DNA of 64,000 nt, taken from assembly GCA_041521345.1 (NCBI GenBank), contig JBGOHB010000021.1; one strand, given 5' to 3'. The stretch is from Virgibacillus_N oceani_A. GTDB lineage: Bacteria > Bacillota > Bacilli > Bacillales > Amphibacillaceae. Positions 52,955 to 61,702 of this stretch are shown here, in pieces. Made by a program: the position numbers and the translations under genes. Numbering within the stretch: position 1 is the stretch's first letter; every line of letters begins with the position of its first letter. The notes under the pieces were generated by a model that was not told where the DNA came from, ran no database searches, and saw nothing but the letters and a program-made list of their open reading frames with translations.

Positions 52955-54106
52955 CTAAAAACGACTGATGGAAAATGCACTGATATCCATTTCCGGCTTT
53001 TCATCGCATACGATCTGTGCCATAATTTTTCCCGAAATAGGAGAAAGCGCTACCCCATCCCCTTCATGTCCGGCTGCAATATATATGCCTTCCAAGCCAT
53101 CAATCGGACCTAAAACAGGCATGCCATCCGGTGTATAGGGACGAAGCCCGGAAAATGTTCTGATAATCCGTACGTGTTCCAATGGCGGAAAAGCACGAAC
53201 GGCAGCTTCTCCTATTTTTCTGGTAATCTCAGGATTTATTTCTGTGTTATTATATCCGGCAAATTGGCGTGATCCCCCGATTAGCAGCGAGCCACTATGG
53301 GTTTGTCCAATCGCTAAGCCTACGCCAAAGGGATCAGCCATTCCAGGGTCATGTTCGCTTCTTAATTTGTTCGCTATATAAGAAGCGCTAAGGATGCCAG
53401 CATGCAGAAACGGCTTCATTCTTTCAGAAACGAGGATCTGCCCTTGCCGTGGGATGATAGGCACCTCTACCCCTAATGGTTTAAACAACATCGGGGTCCA
53501 TACACCTGCCGCCACGACAACTGCGTCAGCATATAACTTTTCCCCTTCGATATCTACCCCTGTAACACGGTTACTCTCTGTAATAAGACTAGTTACAGGG
53601 GCAGATAGTTTTATCTCTGCGCCGCGTTTTCGAGCTGCATTCGCATAAGCAAAAGAGACCTTTAATGGGTTCACCTCTGCATCATTTTCCCACCAGGTGG
53701 AACCGATGACATTTTTGGATAATCCAGGCTGACGTTCTCTGGCTTCCTCACCGGAAATCAGCTTAACACCTACGCCTGCTTGCTGCTGGCGTTCCACCAT
53801 GGCCTCCATCGCTTCCATTTCTTCCTCGGTTTCAATGATAATCATTCCGCCGCTTTGCCTGTATTCAAGATTAGTTTCCAGCTCCTCATCAAGGTCGCGA
53901 TACATTGCAGCACTCTTAATGGCAAGATCCAACGTAGGGCCAGGCTTTTTCGATTGGAGCATAATGGCACGGTCACAAGCTCCTGATGTTCCTGACGCAA
54001 TGTCTTTTGCCTCAATCAGCTTTACTCGCGCCCCTGACTTTGCCAGATAATAGGCCGCAGATGTTCCAATAAGACCGCCGCCTACAACAATTACCTCATA
54101 GCTCAC
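52955..54106 (-). CDS. DAO-family FAD-dependent amino-acid dehydrogenase (HcnC / beta type)
   Basis: About 383 residues of the glycine oxidase/D-amino acid oxidase family. The FAD motif is VIVVGGGLIGTSAAYYLA; GASGACDRAIMLQ-like and SGGMIIIETEEE segments follow, and the C-terminal block has GLRPYTPDGMPVLGPI and AAGHEGDGVALSPISGK. It holds the amine-oxidising site of the complex. GTG at 54106 sits after a perfect GAGGAGG; the frame runs 18 codons further upstream without a ribosome site. Electrons probably pass through the FeS subunits to the respiratory chain. Confidence 0.88.
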   Translation of the reverse strand: MSYEVIVVGGGLIGTSAAYYLAKSGARVKLIEAKDIASGTSGACDRAIMLQSKKPGPTLDLAIKSAAMYRDLDEELETNLEYRQSGGMIIIETEEEMEAMEAMVERQQQAGVGVKLISGEEARERQPGLSKNVIGSTWWENDAEVNPLKVSFAYANAARKRGAEIKLSAPVTSLITESNRVTGVDIEGEKLYADAVVVAAGVWTPMLFKPLGVEVPIIPRQGQILVSERMKPFLHAGILSASYIANKLRSEHDPGMADPFGVGLAIGQTHSGSLLIGGSRQFAGYNNTEINPEITRKIGEAAVRAFPPLEHVRIIRTFSGLRPYTPDGMPVLGPIDGLEGIYIAAGHEGDGVALSPISGKIMAQIVCDEKPEMDISAFSISRF

Positions 54107-54239
54107 TGATGGCCTCCTCGTCTTTTCTAAATCAATATATTCATATTCCTTAGTATTCAATTTTTAACTTACAATTAGTTTATCAGAATCATCACTTTTT
54201 AAAAAACTGCATACATTTCATTCACACACCAAGCTGAAT

Positions 54240-55592
54240 TTAAATAAACCATGCAATTAAACCAATCGCTAAAAAGTACAGAGAGTTGGGCAGAGCAAGC
54301 ATCATCACTTTGAGCGGATCCACTTTTTTGCTTAAAATCCCGCCGATTAATCCGCACACTACAAACGCAGTTAATCCAACCGGTGGCATATTTTGACCGG
54401 CTGCAGCAATATGAGCTGCACCGAGTGTGATTAAATTCGGATCGACATCCAAGTTTTCCAGCATCGGTCCGAGAAAAGTAACGTTAACCGTTTGGGCAGT
54501 TGTTTGGGAGCCTGTCAGCATCCCGACAACAATGATGGATAAAGCACCGCCAGCTTTTATCATGGAAGCAGCCAAGCCTTCTGTCATCATAGCAACCTTA
54601 TCAATGAGGCCGGATGCGTAAAAAACCCCAACCATCACGCCGGCACAAAGCTGAATTTGCACCGTTTGATTCACTTTTGACAAACCGCCTTTAAAAACTC
54701 CCTTTGCTTGATTTCTGACCACCGGAAAGAAGAAGCTGACAATAATGGCAATGATTATCGCACTTACCACCTGGAAAGTGATGCCTTGCAAGATGGGGAT
54801 TTCCATTAAAGGATCTAAAATAGCCGAAAAGAAACCCCACTCCGCGAAAATATTATATTCAAAGAGTGTATTTGCAATCACAATGGCAGCCAGTACCGCA
54901 AGTGGAATGAGTGTAGACCAGCTTTCTTTTAAAATTTGAAAAATCGACTTTGTTGTCCTTAAATGTTCCGGCATCTTCTTTCCGCGTACAAACCGGAAAG
55001 ATTCCAAAATGGCGATTATCCCGGCAATTCCCACCGTTACAAAGGCCATATTAATCGCCGGCGTTGGATCAACCCCAACTAAAGAAGCGGAAAGAAAGAC
55101 GCCTTGCGTAATCGGTGGCATGATAGATCCTATCGATGCGCCAACTAAAATGATCATACCAATTTGTTCCGGCTTTAATTTTAACTCATGCAACGCGTTA
55201 ATAACCAAAAATCCGATAACCGTCGCAGCTGCAATCGCATCCCCCAAAAGAGATCCTGCAATAATCAAGGTAATAAATATGGCTGCAATTAATCCTTTTG
55301 GCGAATTCCCAAATATAGAACGGAGACTGTTTATCGTTGTATCTATCGCTCCAAGCTTTACTTGCGACTCCGCATACAAGGCACCAAAGATAGACAGCAT
55401 GATTACCCAGGATAAGCGATCAATGCCATCGATAAATGCCAGTAAAGTTTCACCCGGACCAAGCCCGGAAATAATCGCCGAAGAAACAGCAGCAACAAGC
55501 AGCGCTACCTTGATATTTCCGCCGATCTTCGGTATTTGTTTTACAAGCGCAATGATAAATAATAATAACAGCGGAATAATGATATCCAGCAT
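54240..55592 (-). CDS. DctM-like (TRAP large permease superfamily) transporter
   Basis: 450 residues with about 12 membrane segments. GSIMPPITQGVFLSAS, GMLTGSQTTAQTVNVT and AAGQNMPPVGLTAFV are like the half-helix loops of TRAP large permeases. No small permease or binding protein gene accompanies it. It probably imports the substrate of the amino acid dehydrogenase encoded downstream. Alternative assignments within the IT superfamily cannot be ruled out. Confidence 0.75.
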   Translation of the reverse strand: MLDIIIPLLLLFIIALVKQIPKIGGNIKVALLVAAVSSAIISGLGPGETLLAFIDGIDRLSWVIMLSIFGALYAESQVKLGAIDTTINSLRSIFGNSPKGLIAAIFITLIIAGSLLGDAIAAATVIGFLVINALHELKLKPEQIGMIILVGASIGSIMPPITQGVFLSASLVGVDPTPAINMAFVTVGIAGIIAILESFRFVRGKKMPEHLRTTKSIFQILKESWSTLIPLAVLAAIVIANTLFEYNIFAEWGFFSAILDPLMEIPILQGITFQVVSAIIIAIIVSFFFPVVRNQAKGVFKGGLSKVNQTVQIQLCAGVMVGVFYASGLIDKVAMMTEGLAASMIKAGGALSIIVVGMLTGSQTTAQTVNVTFLGPMLENLDVDPNLITLGAAHIAAAGQNMPPVGLTAFVVCGLIGGILSKKVDPLKVMMLALPNSLYFLAIGLIAWFI

Positions 55593-55640
55593 CGCGGATC
55601 CCCCTTGTTTTTTAGACTTACCTTAAACAGGACATGTCGA

Positions 55641-56309
55641 TTAGATAGTTAGATGTATATAATTCACCAGTGTCGTAATATCAAAGATTGGCAAGTCTGT
55701 CACTTCTCTTAATGCGTGTTTGTATGGAGGCAAATTGGTACATTCCAAAATAATTGCTTTCAATGCCGGATGAGTTGCAATCAATTCCGCAGTCACCTGT
55801 TTCATTTCTTCTGCCATATCTTTTTCATTTACATCAATTTCTTCTTTAATAATAGCCCCGTAAAATGCCGGCATTTCATCCATGCCCTGAATGATAGTCT
55901 GATAGTCTAGCGCATCCACTCCTTTTAGGTGAGCTGCTGTTAAATGAGATTTTGAAGCGGTAATGATACCGACTGGCCCGCCTGCAGCAATACTTGCTAA
56001 CGGGATTTGCAATAAGCTGGATGAAAAGAAAGGAACTGCTAACTGCTGCTGGATTTCCTTTTGATATAAAGCGAGAAATCCGCAGCTCGTTGTAATGGCA
56101 TGAATCCCTTCTTCTTGAAGTTCTTTTGCCGCTTGCACAAATGGTTCAATTAAATTCGCATCCCCAGCTTTTACCACCCTTGCAATACTTGCATTTTTTA
56201 CTATTTTATAAACAACTGGAAAGGAAAATGTGTCCTTATTACCAATATCTCCCACCGGTCTATGAATCTGTGTATCTAACATAAGTATTCCTATATTTGC
56301 ATTTGTCAT
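55641..56309 (-). CDS. Asp/Glu/hydantoin racemase family protein
   Basis: 222 residues. The two cysteines of the racemase fold are visible: TTSCGFLALY near residue 77 and LECTNLPPY near residue 189. It may racemise an amino acid, converting an L-form to the D-form used by the dehydrogenase complex, or act as a related decarboxylase or isomerase. ATG at 56309 follows GAGGTAG. It is the first gene of the cluster. Confidence 0.82.
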   Translation of the reverse strand: MTNANIGILMLDTQIHRPVGDIGNKDTFSFPVVYKIVKNASIARVVKAGDANLIEPFVQAAKELQEEGIHAITTSCGFLALYQKEIQQQLAVPFFSSSLLQIPLASIAAGGPVGIITASKSHLTAAHLKGVDALDYQTIIQGMDEMPAFYGAIIKEEIDVNEKDMAEEMKQVTAELIATHPALKAIILECTNLPPYKHALREVTDLPIFDITTLVNYIHLTI

Positions 56310-56327
56310 ATGGGCACTACCTCGCAA

Positions 56328-56732
56328 TCAAACTGCCTTATAAATTGGGAATGCATATTAAATCAAGGTGCTTTTGTAAATGAGTGATCTTAAGTTTCCT
56401 TTTGCATTTTAACTTTAATAATTTTTAGTATATTTTTCTTTATATATGCATAGAAGATGATAGTTATAACTTTTATGTGATGGAAATTATCTAGATTTTC
56501 TAAAAGGGAGAATTGAAAATACTGTTTTGTTTTTAATGTTATTATTATACAAAACAGTACATACTTTTGCAAAAGGAGAAAGTAAGGAAAGGAGTACAAT
56601 ATGTAGAACACATTGCTCCGCCGGTTCTCACTATAAACAAGTTTCTATCAGCCAAATTAGCAGTAATCCCTAATAATCGTATACCTGCCAAAAAGGATAG
56701 TTAGGTACTGACCCATACAAAACTCAATCAAT
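56328..56732. other. AT-rich region upstream of the racemase gene
   Basis: About 400 bp with no gene. It contains the inverted repeat at 56520-56559 and the beginning of the M20 remnant's terminator. The operon promoter is probably here but was not assigned. Confidence 0.45.
56520..56559. repeat. 11-bp inverted repeat upstream of the amino acid dehydrogenase operon
   Basis: TACTGTTTTGT (56520-56530) and ACAAAACAGTA (56549-56559) are exact complements. It could be an operator or a hairpin; on the minus strand only TTTT follows. Confidence 0.45.
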
Positions 56733-56768
56733 AAAAACCGCCCCCGCAAATTGAATCAGCGGGGACGG
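56733..56768 (-). terminator. Terminator after the M20 peptidase remnant
   Basis: CCGCCCCCGC (56738-56747) pairs with GCGGGGACGG (56759-56768), followed on the minus strand by T5. The remnant's reading frame runs into this stem. Confidence 0.75.
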
Positions 56769-57004
56769 GATCTATTATAGTTATTCGACAAAAATTTGAA
56801 AAAATTACTTTTAATCAACTCATTATAATCAGGCGTCCAGACATCAACCTCTAAACCTTTTGATTTTAATCTCTCTGCGACGATCGTTTGTGCTTCCAAT
56901 TCATTGCCTGTAGTACTTGGCTGCCGTACAATTTTCTTTAAAAGTGCTATATATTCATCTTGACGGTTTTTAATATTTTCTTTCACTTTTTCACGAAAAG
57001 GCAT
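56756..57004 (-). pseudogene. N-terminal remnant of an M20-family peptidase/deacetylase
   Basis: Only about 83 codons remain. IALLKKIVRQPSTTGNELEAQ and VAERLKSKGLEVDVWTPDYNEL are typical of the start of ArgE/DapE/M20 enzymes, which are about 400 residues long. The ATG at 57004 has GGAGGAG upstream. Similarity ends shortly before a strong terminator, which suggests that an internal deletion removed most of the gene and left start and terminator. Confidence 0.7.
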
Positions 57005-57397
57005 GTATTTCTCCTCCTGAAACTGAAAAACTATTAAAATACATAACTGGTTTATTCCTATTTTCAGTACGTCAATATAGATAGACACAGTGGATTGCTG
57101 ATTCCCCACGCTAAGATGTAGTTATTTATCTTATACGACACGATATGACATGTCAATCAATCTAGTTTTTGTTCTGAATTTTTGATATTATTATGGCGAA
57201 ATGCTTCCTTTAAAAAGGATGTGACGATGAAAACATGTTTAACATCATTTAAATGCTTCAGGGTGTGAGACTTCAGAATCTTACAAATACCCACCGACAA
57301 CCAAAAATTCTTGTTCTATCAGGAAAGCGGGACGGGATGGAAGTTTACCCGTTTGACATAATTTAATAATAACCAGAAAGTGTTAGCGGAGAACAAA
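57005..57397. other. Intergenic region upstream of the M20 remnant
   Basis: About 390 bp, no gene seen. Confidence 0.4.
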
Positions 57398-57426
57398 CAC
57401 CCCTGTGACCATGTCTCACAGGGGTG
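57398..57426. terminator. Terminator of the M14 peptidase gene
   Basis: CACCCCTGTGA (57398-57408) and TCACAGGGGTG (57416-57426) form an 11-bp stem with a 7-nt loop. T-rich DNA flanks it on both strands. Confidence 0.8.
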
Positions 57427-57445
57427 CTTTTTTATTGCTAAAATT

Positions 57446-60424
57446 TTACTGTCGCTGTGCAACCAGCTGTTCAGCACTATATGTCAACACATCATAAGCC
57501 CTATCGGAAATCAGGTTTTGTTCTTTCTGATGTTCCAGCAAAAGTTTAAAGCTCTCTAAGTGCCTTACTACTTTTTCATACAATTCCTGTTCTTCATATG
57601 CATTCACTGCAACCAAATGAATACTTAAGGCACGGACAGTTTCATCGTCTGCAAATTCTCCTGATTCTTCATAACTCTCCACAAGTGCCATCATATCTTC
57701 TACACTACCTGCCACGTCCTCTGACGCAGAAGAAAAGATGCTATTGGCCAATAGGCGGTAGCTGTATTCCGTATGAGCCCTAAAAGCAAGGTCATTCGCA
57801 AAAAGCGTAACGTCAGTGTCTTCCAGTTCCTGCGTAAAGGCAATTGTTTGACCTTGTGCTCCCTCATTACCAGGCCACCAGCCGGCAACATAGAAGTCAT
57901 CCTCACCACTGAAGAATGCCAATACTTCTGCATCTTCAGGAACAGAAGTAATCCATGCTCCCGAGGTGGTATACAAAAGCTCCTCCTCCTGGTAACCGGA
58001 AGTCAGCATATGATCAGTGACGTTTGCTTTAACAAGTCCTTCATGACCATTTCTTGTGCTGTCAAAACTAAATCCTGGGAGTGCTCCGCTATTTTGTACG
58101 CCACTAAGTGCGCTAGATCCAATACCTACATATGACTTTCCGGACAGGCTGTCCAGATCAAAGTTTCTGGAATCGCTTATAATCACGTCAGCATCAGCCT
58201 GATCGACCAAGTCAAAGCCGAGATCTCTTAATGAAAATGCTAGTTGAGCTGAGCCGCTTACAGCAACCTTTGGCTGCCTCACCAGCTCTGTTTGCAACTG
58301 GCTCGATGTATCTAAAGGCACTGCATCAAAATAATAGCCACTTACATATTGCTGCAGGGCATCCGTACTGACAATAAAGTCTCCTTTATTTATGCTATCA
58401 GTTGTTTCGATCGCTCTTTCTACTAATATCCCATTTTGCAAAAGCTTATTTACTAGTTTGACCGTATCATTGTTCGTATTTTTCAACACTTGTTTTGCAG
58501 CATCACCAGCCACTTCACCTGTTGGCAGCGTAACGCTCTCAATTTCAGCAGTATTTTCAAACGCACCTGGCTCACGGATTTCTTCTATATCAAAACCGCG
58601 CAGCGCCGGAAAATTCACCACGATCGGGTCATACATAGCGTTCCAGTCGGATGCATTTTCCCCTTCATAAAGCATGGCATTTGCCAGCCCGCGCTTTGCT
58701 TGATTCATCGGGACGACAAAAGTTTCTTCAGGGTACATGGTGTCATTCACCTGCGTTTCACTTGTTGTCTGCTCCACCTTCACACCGTTCCGGAGCAAAT
58801 AATCCACCATCTTATGTGCCTGCAGATTATTTTTTTGATTCGCTTCGTCGGTCGGAATCACATAGTAGTCCGGGAAGAAATTTTCATTATCTCCTCGTTG
58901 CCGTCCAATGGATTCTCCTTCAGCATTGACAAAATATTCATCCACTGCACGGTTATCTTCCCCATCCACGCCGCGTTGAAAAATTTCAAGCTGATCTTTA
59001 TATAATTCATCTTTGTTTTCTACGACATAGTAAGTAGAACCAAGTCCCGTTCCAACCGCTGCATGGAGACTATCCTGGCTTAACGTCGGCACTTCCACGG
59101 TATGGCCCATCGATCCATGCAGCATGGCAAATGTGGCCGTATAGGCTGGAGTCATGTCATCCCAGCCATCTGCCCAATCCAGTGCCGGAATAAAATAAGA
59201 ATCCAAATCCGAGTTTCCAACACCAGCTTGTCCCATCGCATGTGCCTGATCAATCATATTGTCATAAAGCAGATCATATTCATAATTCGGATTATGCGGA
59301 GGCGTTGTTGGCTCGATCAAAAATCCGTTTACATAGCCATGTAAATCAATGAACGAGAGCGGGGTCCAGTCGGCAATGACCTGATTCACCTGCTGCGTTT
59401 CCACTTGTGTCTGATAATGATTGTCCCGATTCAAATCAAATCCAAGTGCGTTTGCCCGTGTATTTGCGGCTCTTCCATCCGGATTGCTCGTAAACATGTA
59501 TAAGAAAATCACATCATCCAGTACCTCATCCATATCCAGCGCTTCGGTTCTTTCTTCATCCTCTTCCACGATATCAAATGTGATCTCATCCTCCAGCGCA
59601 AACTTCTTGAACAATTCAACTTGCGCATCTACACCTTCCACTTCATCAGGGTGAATATTGTTAAACCAGACCGGGATTTGATAATCACCCATCGTGTCGT
59701 TTTCTATTTCTTCTATTAAACGCTCAGGATCTTCCAGCGCTTGAGGCAGTGTTTCGTCTAAATACGTGTCAACTGCATCTTCATCCCTTGCGAGGATCAC
59801 AAAATGGAGATCGCGCCCTTCAGCTGACTGACCGAGATTTTGATATTCAAGATAGCGGTCATTTTCTTCATCTGCCTCTGCAAATACTTCATCTATGGCC
59901 GGCTTTATTTCATCGTAAAATAAAAATTCGTCATAGACATTCAGTTTGACATCAGTTGCAGCCGTTTCCCCATTTTCCGGGTTGATGACAGCCAATTCAT
60001 AATTGCCTATGAACTGCTGGTACTGCGTGCGAATGGTGCGATTTGATAGATTTGTTCTATCATAGGGCAAGCCAAACTCTATGGTAGCCGTCACCTCTGT
60101 TGTACCATCAACAAGTGAAGGCCCTTCAATGACATTAATAAATGGTTCCCCATCATAGTCGGTTCCGCCACTCCATTTTTGCCATTCAGAAAGGCTCTTT
60201 CCACCAAACTCAAATTCCAAATCATCCAGGTCAATCTCTTCCCCAAAGTCAGCCTGAACCTCCACTGTTCGTATTTCTGTCAGTGAAAATGTGTCTCTGC
60301 TTACTTCCAGTTCCGTTACTTCACTAGCCGCTATTGTGTTATTTTCTGTCAAAGTCAGAGAAACAGGAAATACTAACGTAAAAACCAATAAAATTGCTAA
60401 CCAACCTTTAAATAAACTTTTCAT
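57446..60424 (-). CDS. Secreted M14-family zinc carboxypeptidase, large
   Basis: 992 residues. A signal peptide (about 1-33) is followed by a beta-rich N-terminal region. The M14 catalytic domain has NNIHPDEVEG (His258, Glu261 as zinc ligands), GFDLNRDNH near 328, IDLHGYVNG (His362, third ligand) and a likely catalytic Glu in GHTVEVPT near 455-470. The C-terminal half (600-992) has no motif I recognise and contains glutamine-amidotransferase-like alternating strands (VAVSGSAQLAFSLRDLGF). It should act outside the cell on peptides or cell-wall material. It stands alone between terminators. Confidence 0.88.
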   Translation of the reverse strand: MKSLFKGWLAILLVFTLVFPVSLTLTENNTIAASEVTELEVSRDTFSLTEIRTVEVQADFGEEIDLDDLEFEFGGKSLSEWQKWSGGTDYDGEPFINVIEGPSLVDGTTEVTATIEFGLPYDRTNLSNRTIRTQYQQFIGNYELAVINPENGETAATDVKLNVYDEFLFYDEIKPAIDEVFAEADEENDRYLEYQNLGQSAEGRDLHFVILARDEDAVDTYLDETLPQALEDPERLIEEIENDTMGDYQIPVWFNNIHPDEVEGVDAQVELFKKFALEDEITFDIVEEDEERTEALDMDEVLDDVIFLYMFTSNPDGRAANTRANALGFDLNRDNHYQTQVETQQVNQVIADWTPLSFIDLHGYVNGFLIEPTTPPHNPNYEYDLLYDNMIDQAHAMGQAGVGNSDLDSYFIPALDWADGWDDMTPAYTATFAMLHGSMGHTVEVPTLSQDSLHAAVGTGLGSTYYVVENKDELYKDQLEIFQRGVDGEDNRAVDEYFVNAEGESIGRQRGDNENFFPDYYVIPTDEANQKNNLQAHKMVDYLLRNGVKVEQTTSETQVNDTMYPEETFVVPMNQAKRGLANAMLYEGENASDWNAMYDPIVVNFPALRGFDIEEIREPGAFENTAEIESVTLPTGEVAGDAAKQVLKNTNNDTVKLVNKLLQNGILVERAIETTDSINKGDFIVSTDALQQYVSGYYFDAVPLDTSSQLQTELVRQPKVAVSGSAQLAFSLRDLGFDLVDQADADVIISDSRNFDLDSLSGKSYVGIGSSALSGVQNSGALPGFSFDSTRNGHEGLVKANVTDHMLTSGYQEEELLYTTSGAWITSVPEDAEVLAFFSGEDDFYVAGWWPGNEGAQGQTIAFTQELEDTDVTLFANDLAFRAHTEYSYRLLANSIFSSASEDVAGSVEDMMALVESYEESGEFADDETVRALSIHLVAVNAYEEQELYEKVVRHLESFKLLLEHQKEQNLISDRAYDVLTYSAEQLVAQRQ

Positions 60425-60916
60425 AGCTCCTCCATACCTCCTAAGGTTTGCCTTGGACTGCGCATGTGGTGATCCCTGCCCTTCCCGAAAAAGCTTAAAT
60501 TATGTCGGATGAAGAGAGTGACAGTCACTTTCTAAACTAATAGATTTAGTTTAGATATTTTAGATAATTACTACTAAAATAACATTTCTATAACAAGAAA
60601 GTACATAGTCTAAAAGAACGGTAGACGAGTGTCTGCACTTTAATAGATAGAGGTCAAACAGAACCAGGACAAGGTCTATTACCCTATTTTGCTTGCAATA
60701 CTTATTCATACACCATGCATTTCGACTCATCTTTAAACAAATACAATAAAATGAATTACCGAAGACTTAGCCAAAAAGAACTAGCAGCTTTTTTATTAAA
60801 AATCAAATGTTATTTCACTGATTCGACAAATTCGGGAAGTAACGGGCAACCAGTTGCTATGACATACATCCAGTAAACTAGTATAGTGGAAGAAATAAAG
60901 GTAGAGGAGGAGTTTC
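60425..60916. other. Intergenic region upstream of the M14 gene
   Basis: About 490 bp. It holds the palindromes at 60517-60554; nothing else was recognised. Confidence 0.4.
60517..60554. promoter_or_regulatory. Two adjacent palindromes upstream of the M14 gene
   Basis: AGTGA-CAG-TCACT (60517-60529) is followed by CTAAACTAA-N5-TTAGTTTAG (60532-60554). They lie about 95-130 bp before the start codon and are candidate operators. Confidence 0.4.
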
Positions 60917-61309
60917 TTGGAAAAAATGGTTTTTAGGTATATGGATACGATTCCTGATCATACGATCAAGACAATTGATGAAATGCCGAAAAAAACAGCG
61001 GATAAGATCCCATCAGATTACCGCAATAATATACGTTAGAATTTTGGCCATATTGCATTTATACAGGACCGAGTGATCTTTAAGCTTCTGGGGGAGGAAA
61101 TGGGTTTTCCAAAATTGTACAAATTGCTTTTTTCACCTGACACCAAACCGGTAAATTGGCAGTTCCCCACACCGACGCTGGCCGAACTCTCTGAAGGATG
61201 ATCCTTTTACACAATCGGTGAAAGTTTGCTATTTACCTTTTACCACGAAGCACTGCATATGGAAACAATAAAAAGGATCTACCTCGCCATTAAACAAGAG
61301 AATGATTAA
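60917..61309 (+). pseudogene. DinB-like protein pseudogene with two in-frame stops
   Basis: A frame of 131 codons starts at TTG 60917 after a strong GGAGGAG and ends at TAA 61309. It is interrupted by TAG at 61037-61039 (codon 41) and TGA at 61199-61201 (codon 95). Bridged, it reads as a DinB/YfiT-type four-helix protein with NFGHIAFIQDRVIFKLLGEE and the metal-site segment FYHEALHMETI near the C-terminus. Frame and length are otherwise intact, so the inactivation looks recent. The family name is a moderate-confidence call. Confidence 0.6.
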
Positions 61310-61677
61310 CCTGGCTCATCACGTTTAATTAAGGGATGCCTGTCACTGCCCGGCTTTTGTCATATTATACCGAAAGCGTTTTAGAATGGTGATTACCGAC
61401 GTTACTAACACTGTTATTCTTTTCTGCTCTACGGTAGAGAACTGATTTCTTGGAGATACCTCCCTTCCCTCCAAGTAAGCAGGATCATGACGACCGCTCC
61501 GCCACAGAAGCCGGCATGCGAATATTCCGCACCGGCTGCTTCAGAATTTTTCCCCCATTCTGTTTTAATCATTTTGATAAGAATGAGCTTCCCGTGGATA
61601 TAAGGTGTCTTTTATACCCGCGGGACAAGGTGCATTGGTTTTCTATTATTCATTAACTATTTATATCTCGATTGCTA
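61310..61677. other. Intergenic region without recognised genes
   Basis: About 370 bp. A short minus-strand open stretch near 61440-61560 has no ribosome site or family motif. Confidence 0.4.
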
Positions 61678-61702
61678 AAAATGGAGCAAAAACCCCATTT
61701 TA
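61678..61702 (-). terminator. Weak terminator after the zinc-binding lipoprotein gene
   Basis: AAAATGG (61678-61684) pairs with CCATTTT (61695-61701); on the minus strand T5 ends the hairpin. Confidence 0.5.

Noticed and set aside
56350..56365. GCATATTAAATC, identical to 12 bases at the start of the omegaRNA-like hairpin
   Set aside because: The second arm and other parts are missing, and a 12-base AT-rich match is expected by chance.
61450..61656. 68-codon plus-strand frame before the zinc protein gene
   Set aside because: No ribosome site and no recognisable sequence; probably chance.
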